Shown: positions 42,940 to 52,790 of the stretch, piece by piece
Position numbering within the stretch: the first letter of the stretch is position 1
How the letters are laid out: each line of letters begins with the position of its first letter
From: Candidatus Scalindua sp.
GTDB lineage: Bacteria; Planctomycetota; Brocadiia; Brocadiales; Scalinduaceae
NCBI GenBank assembly: GCA_031316155.1
Contig: JALDRB010000015.1
Location: 1-64,000 of the forward strand
Direction: 5' to 3'
Length of the DNA stretch: 64,000 bases
The notes under the pieces: model-generated
What the model was told of the DNA's origin: nothing
Database searches by the model: none
What the model saw: only the letters and a program-made list of their open reading frames with translations
Program-made: the position numbers and the translations under genes

Positions 42940-45900
42940 TTGCCGTCTACCTCATTCAGGATGAAACAGGCTATTGAGAAGTTTGATAAGGAATTCAATC
43001 AAGAATATCAATATATAAGGGAAGAGATTTTTTCATTTAGTGAGAGACACGAAGAAGAGGTAAATAATGCAAAAGAGCAAATGGCAAAAAGAAATTTGGT
43101 TTGGCAAAATTACTTATCTAGAATATCTGGTGAGTTGTTGGATATATCAAAACATGAAGACGTACTAGCATTAGCTAAAGACTTGATGGCAGAGGAAGGT
43201 ATTCATCTCTCTGAACGACTGAGCGCTGTCGAGGATATGTTTAACGCATTATCTCAAGTAAAAAGAGAGTATGTGCAGATTAAGTTTTTGGATCATTTAG
43301 GGTATGAACGTGTGCGTGTTGGTAATGCTGGTGATACCAGTAAAATAATTCCTGGATCACAATTACAAGATAAAAGTGACAGATATAATTTCAAAGAGAT
43401 CCTTAATCTCTCGCCAGGGGAAATAGATGCTTCCGTGCTTTTTTTTAACATGGAGCATGGTAGTATTGAAAATCCCCGTAAACCTGTTATTCGATTTACG
43501 ACACCCGTTTTCGTGGATGGAAAGCGAGGTGGGATTATTGTCTTTAACATACCGGTAAGCAATCAGTTTCCTTTGCATAAAGAAACAGATAATGAGGAAA
43601 AAGAAGACTATATTTTGTGTACCCAAAAGGGGTTTTATCTCCATCATCCAGTTGGAACGAAAGAATCGGGAATGGCTGAGTTGCTTAACGAATCGCCTCA
43701 TAATATAAGACAAGACTACCCTGATGCTGCAGAAGAGATTCTTTCAGGAAGAGGAGGGAGTATACATTTAGTTTCAGGAAGTACAATTGTTTATGAACCG
43801 GTCTTCCTCAATTATGGATCTAACACCGACAATTTCTGGGTAATTATAAAACAAATCAAAGGAGTGGAGTATCCAATAAGTGCTTTATCCTGGTTTGACA
43901 AAGCAACAAAGGCAATCGGTACAGCATTAGCTATCTCAAACATTGCCAGTGCAGAAGCGAGAATTGACACGTTAAAGATGGAATCGAGTGCAAAAAGAGA
44001 CATGCTGTTTAGTTTCATTATTATTGTTTCTACAATTATTGTTTTCATTTTTTTTATTTGGTGGTCAATAAATCTGATTTTGAAGCCTATTCTTATATTA
44101 ACCGGGATTACACAAGAAATAACCCAAGGTAATTTTTTGCGCAGGGCTAAATATAAGTCAAAAAATGAGATAGGTGTCCTTTTCGACAACTTTTACAGAA
44201 TGTCCGAAGATCTTATAAAGGCAAAAAATGATTGGCAATCAACTTTTGATTCGATAGGAGACATAATTACCCTGCATGATAAAGATAATAGATTAATTGG
44301 GTTCAACATGGCCTTAACAAGCGCCCTTAATATCAAACCTGAATACAATGCAGCCAAGAAGTATTACGAGTTAACCAATGAAGAATATGATGCATTATTC
44401 GGAGATCCCGTAAAAGAAGCTTTTCAATCCAAGAGCCTCTCCACAATAGAAGTTGAAAAGCCTGATATTGACACCATCTTCAGCATTTCGAGGTTCCCCC
44501 GTTTTAACAATAACGAATTTATTGGCGTTGTTCGGATTATGAGTGATATTACTGAACGTAAACACTTGTACAGCAAATTAAAAAGAGAAAAACAATATAA
44601 AGATAATTTAATAAATACGGCACAAGATTCAATTGTCAGCACTGACGAAAAGGGAATAATTAGTGTTTGGAATATAGCAGCAGAAAAGTTATTTGGTTAT
44701 TTAAAACATGAAATCATAGGTCAGCCGGTAACAACCATTATTCCTGAAAGATATAAGAAGCAGCATCAGAATGGTATAGAGCGGTTTATAAGGGGAGGTG
44801 AGTCTAAAATTATTGGTAAATCGGTAGAAATTTTTGGGAGGACAAAGGAGGGAATTGAAATACCGATAGAAATGTCTTTATCCTATCAAAAAATTGTAAA
44901 AGAAGGATATTATTTTACGGCAATCATCAGGGATATAACCGAAAGGAAGAAATGGGAAAATGAAATCCATAAATTATCAAGTGCCATTGAACAGAGCCCA
45001 GTGTCTGTTGTTATAACAGATACGAAAGGAAATATAGAATATGTTAACAAAAAATTTACACAAATAACCGGGTATACTTACGAAGAATCCATAGGGAAGA
45101 ACCCAAGAATACTAAAAACAAATGAAAAGAGCTCTGAAGAATATAAAGAACTCTGGGAAACCATTACATCTGGTAATGAATGGCGGGGAGAATTTAGCAA
45201 TAAGAATAAGAATGGTGAAATCTATTGGGAATCTGCATCTGTTTCGTCAATCAAAAACAATGATGGTGTTATTACCCATTTCATTGCGGTAAAAGAAGAC
45301 ATATCAGCCAGAAAACAGATGGAAATGTCTCGCAAACAAGTAGTCTTGCGCATGGAGGAAATAAATAAGCTGCAACAATTTCTGCTTAGTCAACACAACA
45401 TGGAGGCAAAGCTCAAGAAAATCACTGAAACTGTGGTCAAGCTGTTTGATGCCGATTTCTGTCGTATCTGGATAATTAAGCCAGGCGACCGTTGTGATGC
45501 AGGGTGCATTCATGCTGCGGTAGCTGAGGGCACACATGCTTGCCAGTATCCGGATCGATGCCTGCATCTCTTGTCCAGTTCCGGGCGTTATACCCATATC
45601 GATGGAGATGTCCATGGTCGTGTTCCTTTTGGCTGTTACAAGATCGGGTTATTGGCAGCAGCAAAAAATCATAAGATTCTAACGAACGACGTAATTCATG
45701 ATCAACGCATACATGACCAAGAATGGGCATCGAAACTAGGGTTAGTATCCTTTGCAGGCTATCAACTGAAACCATTATTCGGTAAAACCATAGGTGTTCT
45801 GGCCCTCTTCTCAAAGCATACCATTTCACCAGATGAAGATAGTTTACTGGAGATGATAGGCTACTCAACGGCCCAGGTAATTCAGTCTTCCAGAGTAGAA

Positions 45901-47109
45901 AATGAGCTTAGCGATTCAAATGAGAAACTGGAACTATTATTTTCTTCTATTCCATCTGGAATAATTGAAATAACAAATGACTGTAAGATTAGCAGGTTGA
46001 ATACTTCTGCGGAGAATATCTTTGGAACTTCCACATCTGACGTCATTGGTCGGCCACTTCACGAATGCAACATCCCGTGGGATATGGACGAAATTATTAA
46101 AAAAGTTTCATTATGTAAAGAGACTGAGAGTTCAGTGTGGACAGACAGTTTAAAATACAAACGAATTGATGGGAATAAGGGTTTGCTTAATGTTACTATA
46201 AATCCCATAATAAATGATGAAGATAAACAAACAGGCCAACTTATACTGGTGAATGATATTACAGAACATAAAAACATGGAGTATCAATTAGTTCAAGCAC
46301 AAAAGCTGGAATCGATAGGGCAGTTGGCTGCAGGCATTGCCCATGAGATAAACACGCCAACACAGTTCATCTCTGACAATACTTTATTCACTCAGAATGC
46401 ATTTAGCAAGATAGCTACACTCTTGAAGAAGTACTCATACTTGCTTGAGATGAATAGGGCAGGATCAGTGACGCCAGAAATGATAAGTGAGATAGATGTC
46501 GCGAAGAAAGATATTAATTTTGAATACCTCATTGAGGAAATTCCTGTTGCGATTAAGGAGTCACAGGAGGGGCTAAATCGTGTGGCGGAAATAGTTCAAT
46601 CAATGAAGACCTTCTCACATCCTGGTATAGAAGAAAAGGTGTTTATTGACATTAATGCGATGATTAAGAGCACAATTGCGGTCTCAAGAAACGAGTGGAA
46701 GTATGTAGCAGATGTTGAGACAGACTTCGATTCTGGCCTGCCGCCTGTACCCTGTTTCCCTGGTGAGTTTAATCAGGTAATTCTCAACTTAATTGTCAAT
46801 GCTGCCCATGCCATCGAGGTTGTTTCTGGCAATGGTGGCGTGGATAAGGGTAAAATTACTATAAGCACGAGTTCTGATGGAGATTGGGCAGAGATACGCA
46901 TAAGCGACACAGGCACAGGTATTCCTGAAAAAATCAGATCCAGGTTATTCGAACCATTCTTTACAACCAAAGACGTAGGGAAGGGTACCGGTCAGGGGTT
47001 AACTATTGCACATTCTGTTATAGTTAAAAAACATAATGGAACAATCACCTTTGATACAGAAATGGGGAAGGGAACAACATTTGTTATTCGCTTGCCTATT
47101 GTGGCTTAA
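42940..47109 (+). CDS. Large Cache/HAMP/PAS/GAF sensor histidine kinase (C-terminal part of split gene)
   Basis: 1,389 codons. A Cache-like periplasmic domain with KIIPGSQLQDKSDRYNFKEI at about residues 128-147 and PVIRFTTPVFVDGKRGG comes first. A membrane span, MLFSFIIIVSTIIVFIFFIW, lies near 350, then HAMP. PAS domains follow at about 430, 555 and 680, a cysteine-rich GAF at about 810-985 and a further PAS at about 990-1110. HisKA has the phosphorylated His in LAAGIAHEIN near 1134, and HATPase_c has NLIVNAAHAIE, ISDTGTGIPE and GTGQGLTIAHSV from about 1277. It lacks the first membrane span, an initiation ATG at the frame start and a good ribosome-binding site. It heads a run of four response regulators. 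Confidence 0.85.
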   Translation: MPSTSFRMKQAIEKFDKEFNQEYQYIREEIFSFSERHEEEVNNAKEQMAKRNLVWQNYLSRISGELLDISKHEDVLALAKDLMAEEGIHLSERLSAVEDMFNALSQVKREYVQIKFLDHLGYERVRVGNAGDTSKIIPGSQLQDKSDRYNFKEILNLSPGEIDASVLFFNMEHGSIENPRKPVIRFTTPVFVDGKRGGIIVFNIPVSNQFPLHKETDNEEKEDYILCTQKGFYLHHPVGTKESGMAELLNESPHNIRQDYPDAAEEILSGRGGSIHLVSGSTIVYEPVFLNYGSNTDNFWVIIKQIKGVEYPISALSWFDKATKAIGTALAISNIASAEARIDTLKMESSAKRDMLFSFIIIVSTIIVFIFFIWWSINLILKPILILTGITQEITQGNFLRRAKYKSKNEIGVLFDNFYRMSEDLIKAKNDWQSTFDSIGDIITLHDKDNRLIGFNMALTSALNIKPEYNAAKKYYELTNEEYDALFGDPVKEAFQSKSLSTIEVEKPDIDTIFSISRFPRFNNNEFIGVVRIMSDITERKHLYSKLKREKQYKDNLINTAQDSIVSTDEKGIISVWNIAAEKLFGYLKHEIIGQPVTTIIPERYKKQHQNGIERFIRGGESKIIGKSVEIFGRTKEGIEIPIEMSLSYQKIVKEGYYFTAIIRDITERKKWENEIHKLSSAIEQSPVSVVITDTKGNIEYVNKKFTQITGYTYEESIGKNPRILKTNEKSSEEYKELWETITSGNEWRGEFSNKNKNGEIYWESASVSSIKNNDGVITHFIAVKEDISARKQMEMSRKQVVLRMEEINKLQQFLLSQHNMEAKLKKITETVVKLFDADFCRIWIIKPGDRCDAGCIHAAVAEGTHACQYPDRCLHLLSSSGRYTHIDGDVHGRVPFGCYKIGLLAAAKNHKILTNDVIHDQRIHDQEWASKLGLVSFAGYQLKPLFGKTIGVLALFSKHTISPDEDSLLEMIGYSTAQVIQSSRVENELSDSNEKLELLFSSIPSGIIEITNDCKISRLNTSAENIFGTSTSDVIGRPLHECNIPWDMDEIIKKVSLCKETESSVWTDSLKYKRIDGNKGLLNVTINPIINDEDKQTGQLILVNDITEHKNMEYQLVQAQKLESIGQLAAGIAHEINTPTQFISDNTLFTQNAFSKIATLLKKYSYLLEMNRAGSVTPEMISEIDVAKKDINFEYLIEEIPVAIKESQEGLNRVAEIVQSMKTFSHPGIEEKVFIDINAMIKSTIAVSRNEWKYVADVETDFDSGLPPVPCFPGEFNQVILNLIVNAAHAIEVVSGNGGVDKGKITISTSSDGDWAEIRISDTGTGIPEKIRSRLFEPFFTTKDVGKGTGQGLTIAHSVIVKKHNGTITFDTEMGKGTTFVIRLPIVA

Positions 47110-47342
47110 TGACATCAAATTAAATGTATGGTAAGCAAATGAAAATTACCATAACATGAATGGGCAAAAGCTTAATATTCACAACTGAAATGATGCCGAA
47201 GTAAACCTCCTCACATGACACTTGATTTGATGTCCAGAGTTTGATTCAGGATCAGCGGCAGACAAGGACTCTAAACAAAGGCTATAATTAATTTTTTTTT
47301 GGAGCAAACCAAGATATTAGTGACAGAAAAGAACTAAGTTAT

Positions 47343-48500
47343 ATGAAGAAACAAATACTTTTTGTTGATGATGAGCCGTGTATCCTGAATGGGTTTAGGC
47401 GTATTTTACAAGACCAGCATAATATATGGGAAATGTATTATGTTAGCAGCGTGGATAACGCTTTGGATCAATTAGAAAATGTAAGTATTGACGTAATAGT
47501 TTCTGACGTAAATATGCCAGGGAGGGACGGGTTTGAGTTTTTAAAAATTCTTCAAGAAGGTGGAAAAACTAAAAATATTCCCGTAATTATCTTAACGGGT
47601 TGTAAAGAAAGTGATCTCAAAAGACGCGCCTTGGAACTAGGGGCTATGGATCTTCTCAACAAACCAGTAGGTAGAGATGATCTTTTAGCACGCATCAATA
47701 GCATGCTTCGTTTAAAATCTTATCAGGACAATCTTGAACAAAAGGTTAAGGAACGAACTGCAGAACTGGAATATTCGCGAATGGACATTATATGGCGCCT
47801 TGGTAACCTTGCAGAATTTCGGGACGAAGACACCGGTAATCACATTTTAAGGGTAGGATTATTTTGTAAGACTATAGCAGAACAACTTGGGATGGGGGAG
47901 GACTTTATTGAGACATTGTTTTTGACAAGTCCTCTTCATGATATCGGTAAGGTTGGAATACCAGATAATATTTTATTGAAACCTGGGAAACTGACTTCTG
48001 AAGAGTTTGAAATCATGAAACAGCATTGCGTAATAGGTGCGGATATTTTTTATCAGAATTCTAAAATTATGAAGTTATTTCATACATGGAGATGGAACCA
48101 CTTACATTCGGATAATATGATAGGGAAAGACCCTCTTCAAGAGATGGCAGCCACTATTGCTTTGACACATCATGAAAAATGGGATGGCACAGGATATCCC
48201 AAGGGATTAGCGGGAAAAGATATTCCTTTGGAATCTCGGATTGTTGCAATATCAGACGTTTTTGATGCCTTGAGTTCCGCACGTCCATACAAACCTGCTT
48301 TTCCAGAAAGTAAGACGACGTCTATCATCAACGGGGAAGTTGGTAGTCATTTTGATCCGGAGGTTTACAATGCTTTAGTGAAATCTATAGGAGAGTTCAG
48401 AACAATTAAGGCTCAATTTTCAGACGAAAATATAAACCACATGACTATCAAGAAACACGATCTTCCAGTTACGAATAAACAAATTTCAGTAAGTACATGA
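47343..48500 (+). CDS. Response regulator with HD-GYP phosphodiesterase domain
   Basis: A 385-residue protein. The receiver domain is at 1-125, with VDDEP and the phosphorylated Asp in VSDVNMPGRDG. A coiled coil follows, then an HD-GYP domain with SPLHDIGKVGIPDNILLKPG near 197 and THHEKWDGTGYPKG near 278. Catalytic HD and GYP residues are intact, so it should hydrolyse cyclic di-GMP when phosphorylated. A small insert (FHTWRWNHLHSDNMIGKDP) between the motifs is unusual. It lies 233 bases after the kinase and 3 bases before the next regulator. Confidence 0.92.
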   Translation: MKKQILFVDDEPCILNGFRRILQDQHNIWEMYYVSSVDNALDQLENVSIDVIVSDVNMPGRDGFEFLKILQEGGKTKNIPVIILTGCKESDLKRRALELGAMDLLNKPVGRDDLLARINSMLRLKSYQDNLEQKVKERTAELEYSRMDIIWRLGNLAEFRDEDTGNHILRVGLFCKTIAEQLGMGEDFIETLFLTSPLHDIGKVGIPDNILLKPGKLTSEEFEIMKQHCVIGADIFYQNSKIMKLFHTWRWNHLHSDNMIGKDPLQEMAATIALTHHEKWDGTGYPKGLAGKDIPLESRIVAISDVFDALSSARPYKPAFPESKTTSIINGEVGSHFDPEVYNALVKSIGEFRTIKAQFSDENINHMTIKKHDLPVTNKQISVST

Positions 48501-48503
48501 AAG

Positions 48504-49814
48504 ATGAAAAGAATACTTTTTGTAGATGATCAACCGGAAATACTCAGGGGTCTTAGAAGGGTATTGGAAACAATAGATGGTGAATGGGACTTTGAGTTTG
48601 CTACGAGTGGAGAAGAAGCCCTAAACATCATGTCAAAATCCCCATTTGATATAGTAATGTCGGATATGCGTATGCCAAAAATGAATGGTGTCGAACTCCT
48701 TGATATCGTTATGAAACGCTATCCCGAGACAGTTCGTATTATCCTTTCAGGGAGTTCAGAACAGGAGATGATATTGAGGTCTGTAAAGTGTGCGCATCAG
48801 TTTTTGATAAAACCTTGCAATATGAATACAATGTTTTTTACAATTGGACGAGCATGCAAACATCTAGATTTGTTAAGAAACAAAACGTTGAAAAGGATAG
48901 TCGCAGGAGCAGGGAAATTATCCAGTCCTCCGCAATTATATAATTTGATTGTATCAGAAATGCAGTCTGAAGATGCTTCTATAAGAAAAATTGGTAATAT
49001 TATTTCACAAGACATCGCCATGTCAGCCAAAATTTTACAGATAGTTAATTCAGCTTTTTTTGGTATGCCACAAAAAATTATAGACCCACAACAAGCATCA
49101 GTTTACCTGGGGCTAGATACGTTGAAGGCTCTTGTACTTTCTATTCATGTGTTTTCCTCATTTAAGGAAGACTCGAAATTATTATGGTGTTCTCCAGCGG
49201 ATTTGCAGAAACACAGTATTATGGTAGGTAATCTGGCAAAGGATATTGCTCGTGTTCAAATGGCTGATGCAAAAGTGGTAGAGGAGTCATTGATAGCAGG
49301 GATGTTTCATGATATTGGAAAGTTAGTTATGTTGAACATTCCTGAAGAGTGTAAAACGATAATGGACTATATTGAAAAGACAGGATGTGATATCTTAGAG
49401 GCAGAATACGCTGTTATAAAGACTTCTCATGCGGAATTGGGAGCTTATTTGTTAGGGGTTTGGGGGTTTCCTGACAATATAGTTGAAGCTGTAGCTTTTC
49501 ACCACAATCCGTCAAAGTTACAGGATGATCTGTTTATCATCCCGGAAGAATCCTCTAATAAAGATATATGGGAATTAACATCAGGTGATGGTGATAAAGA
49601 TTCAAAAATAGGGACAAACAAGCAATCCTTAAAAGTATTTACTGCACTAACAGCTGTTCATGTGGCAAATGCATTGATAATGCAGAAGGATTGTTCTGCC
49701 ACTACCACCGATTTCTCAGACGTTGATATTGGTTATTTGGGGAGACTTAATTTGACAGATAAGTTGCCAGAGTGGGCAGAATGTTATAATAAAATAAAAA
49801 GTAAGGTGGAATAA
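48504..49814 (+). CDS. Response regulator with HDOD domain, copy 1
   Basis: A 436-residue protein. The receiver, with FVDDQPEILRGLRR and the phospho-Asp in VMSDMRMPKMNG, covers about 1-125. The HDOD domain covers about 140-335: LSSPPQLYNLIVSEMQ, SQDIAMSAKILQIVNSAFFG and ESLIAGMFHDIGKLVMLNIP. The FHDIGK motif keeps the HD pair that many HDOD proteins lose. HDOD proteins act as signalling or adaptor modules. It is similar in layout and wording to the following gene, so a tandem duplication is likely. Stop codon overlaps the next start (TAATG). Confidence 0.9.
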   Translation: MKRILFVDDQPEILRGLRRVLETIDGEWDFEFATSGEEALNIMSKSPFDIVMSDMRMPKMNGVELLDIVMKRYPETVRIILSGSSEQEMILRSVKCAHQFLIKPCNMNTMFFTIGRACKHLDLLRNKTLKRIVAGAGKLSSPPQLYNLIVSEMQSEDASIRKIGNIISQDIAMSAKILQIVNSAFFGMPQKIIDPQQASVYLGLDTLKALVLSIHVFSSFKEDSKLLWCSPADLQKHSIMVGNLAKDIARVQMADAKVVEESLIAGMFHDIGKLVMLNIPEECKTIMDYIEKTGCDILEAEYAVIKTSHAELGAYLLGVWGFPDNIVEAVAFHHNPSKLQDDLFIIPEESSNKDIWELTSGDGDKDSKIGTNKQSLKVFTALTAVHVANALIMQKDCSATTTDFSDVDIGYLGRLNLTDKLPEWAECYNKIKSKVE

Positions 49815-51097
49815 TGCTGAAGATGAGAAAAATTCTCTTTGTTGATGACGAACCGTGCGTGATACGGGGATTCAAGAGAATGTTGAGCCCATTGTGCAAC
49901 AAATGGGGCATGGAGTTTGCCATTAGTGGAAAAGAAGCTATGAATCTCATGTCTAAAACTTCATTTGATGTCGTGGTATCAGATATGCGAATGCCAGTAA
50001 TGGATGGTATAAAATTTCTTGATACCGTTATGGATCGTTATCCCGAGACTGTCCGTATTATCCTTTCGGGCCATTCAGACAGGGAGATGATATTGAGGTC
50101 TGTCAAGTGTGCTCACCAGTTTTTGGCGAAACCGAGTAATGCGGATACAATAGTGTATACAATTGAACGCACATGCAAACTTCGAGAGTTGTTAAGAAAT
50201 GATATTTTGCAGAAATTTGTTACAGGAATAAAAGATTTGCCCAGCTTCCCGGGTTTATACGATATAATTGTAAGAGAAATGCAGTATCCTGAACCCTCTA
50301 TTAGGAAAATTGGTTATATTATTTCTCAGGATGTCTCAATGTCTGCCAAAGTATTACAGCTTGTTAATTCCGCATTTTTTGGCCTTCCAGAAAAAATTAG
50401 GGATCCACAACAGGCAACAATTCGTCTGGGAATAGATACACTGCGAGCACTTGTCCTTTCTAACCATATATTTTCTTCTTTTCCAGAAGGATCTGAATTG
50501 TATGGACTTCCTTTATTAGATATGTGGAAGCATAGTCTGATGACGGGTAGACTTGCTAAGGACATTGCTCGTGCCGTATCGGGTGATAAAGAAATCGCAG
50601 AGGAGGCATTAATAGCCGGGATGTTTCATGACATAGGAAAGCTGATATTGCAGAAAGTTCCCCGGCAATACAAAATGGTAGAGGAATTTATAGAAAAAAA
50701 TGGGTGTGATCATGTAGAGGCTGAATATACGGTATTAAAAACTTCTCATGCAGAAATGGGGTCCTATCTGTTAGGACTATGGGGCATTCCTGACAATATA
50801 GTTGAAGCCGTAGCTTTTCACCACAATCCGTCGAAGTTGCTGGATGAAATGTTTATCATACCAGGTGAATCCTTAAATGGAGATTTAAAACTGAGATCAG
50901 ACAAAAACCTCTTAACAAGCTTTACTACAGTGACGGCGGTGCATGTGGCAAATGCATTGATGATGCAGAAAGATTGTTCTTCCGATACCACTTATTTTCC
51001 GTATATCGATATGGGTTATTTGAAAGCATTTAATTTGACAGATAAATTGTCAGGATGGGTAGAATATCACAAAAAAATTTTAAAGGAAGAAGTCTGA
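49814..51097 (+). CDS. Response regulator with HDOD domain, copy 2
   Basis: A 427-residue paralogue of the preceding gene: receiver with FVDDEPCVIRGFKRML and VVSDMRMPVMDG, then HDOD with LPSFPGLYDIIVREMQ, SQDVSMSAKVLQLVNSAFFG and EALIAGMFHDIGKLIL. Shared stretches such as RSVKCAHQFL and PDNIVEAVAFHHNPSKL appear in both copies. A one-base overlap with the previous stop and a 1-base gap to the next gene indicate one transcript. Divergence is spread along the protein, so the duplication is not recent. Confidence 0.9.
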   Translation: MLKMRKILFVDDEPCVIRGFKRMLSPLCNKWGMEFAISGKEAMNLMSKTSFDVVVSDMRMPVMDGIKFLDTVMDRYPETVRIILSGHSDREMILRSVKCAHQFLAKPSNADTIVYTIERTCKLRELLRNDILQKFVTGIKDLPSFPGLYDIIVREMQYPEPSIRKIGYIISQDVSMSAKVLQLVNSAFFGLPEKIRDPQQATIRLGIDTLRALVLSNHIFSSFPEGSELYGLPLLDMWKHSLMTGRLAKDIARAVSGDKEIAEEALIAGMFHDIGKLILQKVPRQYKMVEEFIEKNGCDHVEAEYTVLKTSHAEMGSYLLGLWGIPDNIVEAVAFHHNPSKLLDEMFIIPGESLNGDLKLRSDKNLLTSFTTVTAVHVANALMMQKDCSSDTTYFPYIDMGYLKAFNLTDKLSGWVEYHKKILKEEV

Positions 51098-51098
51098 G

Positions 51099-52241
51099 AT
51101 GAACGAGAAAATCCTTTTTGTAGATGATGATATTAGCATTCTCTCGGCATGTAAGAGGCTATTAAGCAGCCAGTATGATGTAATAACTGTTGATAGTGGT
51201 AAGCAGGGAATAATTGAACTTAAGGAAAAAGGACCTATTGCGGTTGTCGTTAGTGACTTTCGTATGCCGGAGATGAATGGCGTTCAATTTCTTTCTTCTG
51301 CGAGACAAATTTCACCGGATACTGTTCGCATCTTGCTTACGGGGCAAGCTGATATCCAGGCGACTATTGGTGCGGTTAATGAGGGGAATATCTTCCGTTT
51401 TTTAACAAAACCATGTGAAAATCCAAAGCTCATCAAGGCTTTAAACTCAGCAATAGAGCAATATCAACTTGTTATAGCAGAGCGTGAGCTTTTGGACAGA
51501 ACACTAAAAGGCAGTGTTAAGCTCCTTAGCGATATATTATCAATGGTTAGTCCTATAGCATTTAGTTGCTCATCGCGGATTAGTAGCATGGTAAAAAGAT
51601 TAGCAGTAAAGCTAAATATGGAAAATATATGGGAGGTAGAACTTGCTGCAATGCTTTCTCAAATAGGATGTGTTACGATCCCCGGAGAAACTCTGGAAAA
51701 AAGAAATAGAGGTGAAATACTTTCCGAAAATGAAAAAGTAATGTTTAAAGAATATCCCCAAATAGGGAAGAATTTACTTGCTAATATTCCGCGTCTGGAG
51801 GGAATAGCTCAAGCTGTTGCTTATCAAGATAAACAATTTGATGGTGGAGGCACACCTGTTGATAATAAAAAGGGAACAGATATTCCCTTGATCGCTAGAA
51901 TTCTTAAGGTTGTTCTTGATTTAGATGTGATGCTGACAAAAGGAATAACAAAACTCCAAGCACTTAAGGAAATGCGTACTCGTTCGCAATGGTATGATTC
52001 AGAAGTTTTTGCAGCACTTGAAACCGAAATTATCAATATAAAAGAAGGTTATGTATTACGAAAAATAATGTTAAAAGATATCCAACCTGGTATGATATTG
52101 GCCGATGACATAAAAACCAGTAAAGGGGTGTTGTTGATTCAAAAGGGTCATGAAATTACAAATGTTATAAGAACACGTTTGTTAAATATAAATAATGTTG
52201 ATTCAATTGTTGAACCGATTATGATTATAAAAGATCTTTAA
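51099..52241 (+). CDS. Response regulator with degenerate HD-GYP domain
   Basis: A 380-residue protein. The receiver is intact: FVDDDISILSACKRL and VVSDFRMPEMNG. The C-terminal domain follows HD-GYP order but has lost the catalytic residues: LSQIGCVTIPGETLEK replaces the HDIGK region, and AYQDKQFDGGGTP replaces HHExxDGxGYP. A short tail, IQPGMILADDIKTSKGVLLI, is a domain often found after HD-GYP regions. It probably binds a partner or nucleotide without hydrolysing it. Last gene of the signalling island. Confidence 0.88.
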   Translation: MNEKILFVDDDISILSACKRLLSSQYDVITVDSGKQGIIELKEKGPIAVVVSDFRMPEMNGVQFLSSARQISPDTVRILLTGQADIQATIGAVNEGNIFRFLTKPCENPKLIKALNSAIEQYQLVIAERELLDRTLKGSVKLLSDILSMVSPIAFSCSSRISSMVKRLAVKLNMENIWEVELAAMLSQIGCVTIPGETLEKRNRGEILSENEKVMFKEYPQIGKNLLANIPRLEGIAQAVAYQDKQFDGGGTPVDNKKGTDIPLIARILKVVLDLDVMLTKGITKLQALKEMRTRSQWYDSEVFAALETEIINIKEGYVLRKIMLKDIQPGMILADDIKTSKGVLLIQKGHEITNVIRTRLLNINNVDSIVEPIMIIKDL

Positions 52242-52790
52242 AACAGGACGAAGGTCAGCATCTGACGATTTTATCGGTTGTTTTTTGAAAGCGATCAATG
52301 CCTTTTTGTCACGTTTTAGAGAGAGTGCTAACCATTCAAAAACCAGCCGTTTAAACCGTTCAATAGTTTTTTATCTGGCGGCGGATATCACTAGCACACC
52401 CCTTTCGAATGTATTTGTTTCTACTCTTCATTTCAAGAGTATAACTTGTCTGATATCATGAGTCAGAATGATTTACGTGATCAAAGTATTGTTCTGTGAC
52501 CGACCAGGGTCGTATTTCTCCAATTCGTGCTCTGATGCATACCCATTTATTTGACGATGCATGCGAAAATCTGTGTGCCGAATACAAGTAAGAAATAACT
52601 CCACCTAAAAACATCATATCTTTTCTCAACATCAATAACGCTACTTCCCGATAAGGAAATTTTCTTATATGACATTACGCAACATTTACGAATTGATTTT
52701 ACTACGATTTACTATTATATTTAATTATTCTAATATTTACTTCGTAATGCAATACAACTCATTATGGGTAATCCAAAGTTGCTTCTTAAA
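52242..52790. other. Intergenic region with a possible gene fragment
   Basis: About 550 bases with no intact gene. One frame ending near 52590 reads DQGRISPIRALMHTHLFDDA then CENLCAEYK-stop, which looks protein-like but matches nothing I can name and has no start. The right third is strongly AT-rich and probably contains the pyrC promoter. Confidence 0.35.

Noticed and set aside
42925-42945. Programmed -1 frameshift at CTTTAAAAG joining the two kinase frames
   Set aside because: The A/T run is suggestive, but the heptamer is not in the zero-frame phase needed for canonical slippage, and no downstream stimulatory structure was evident.
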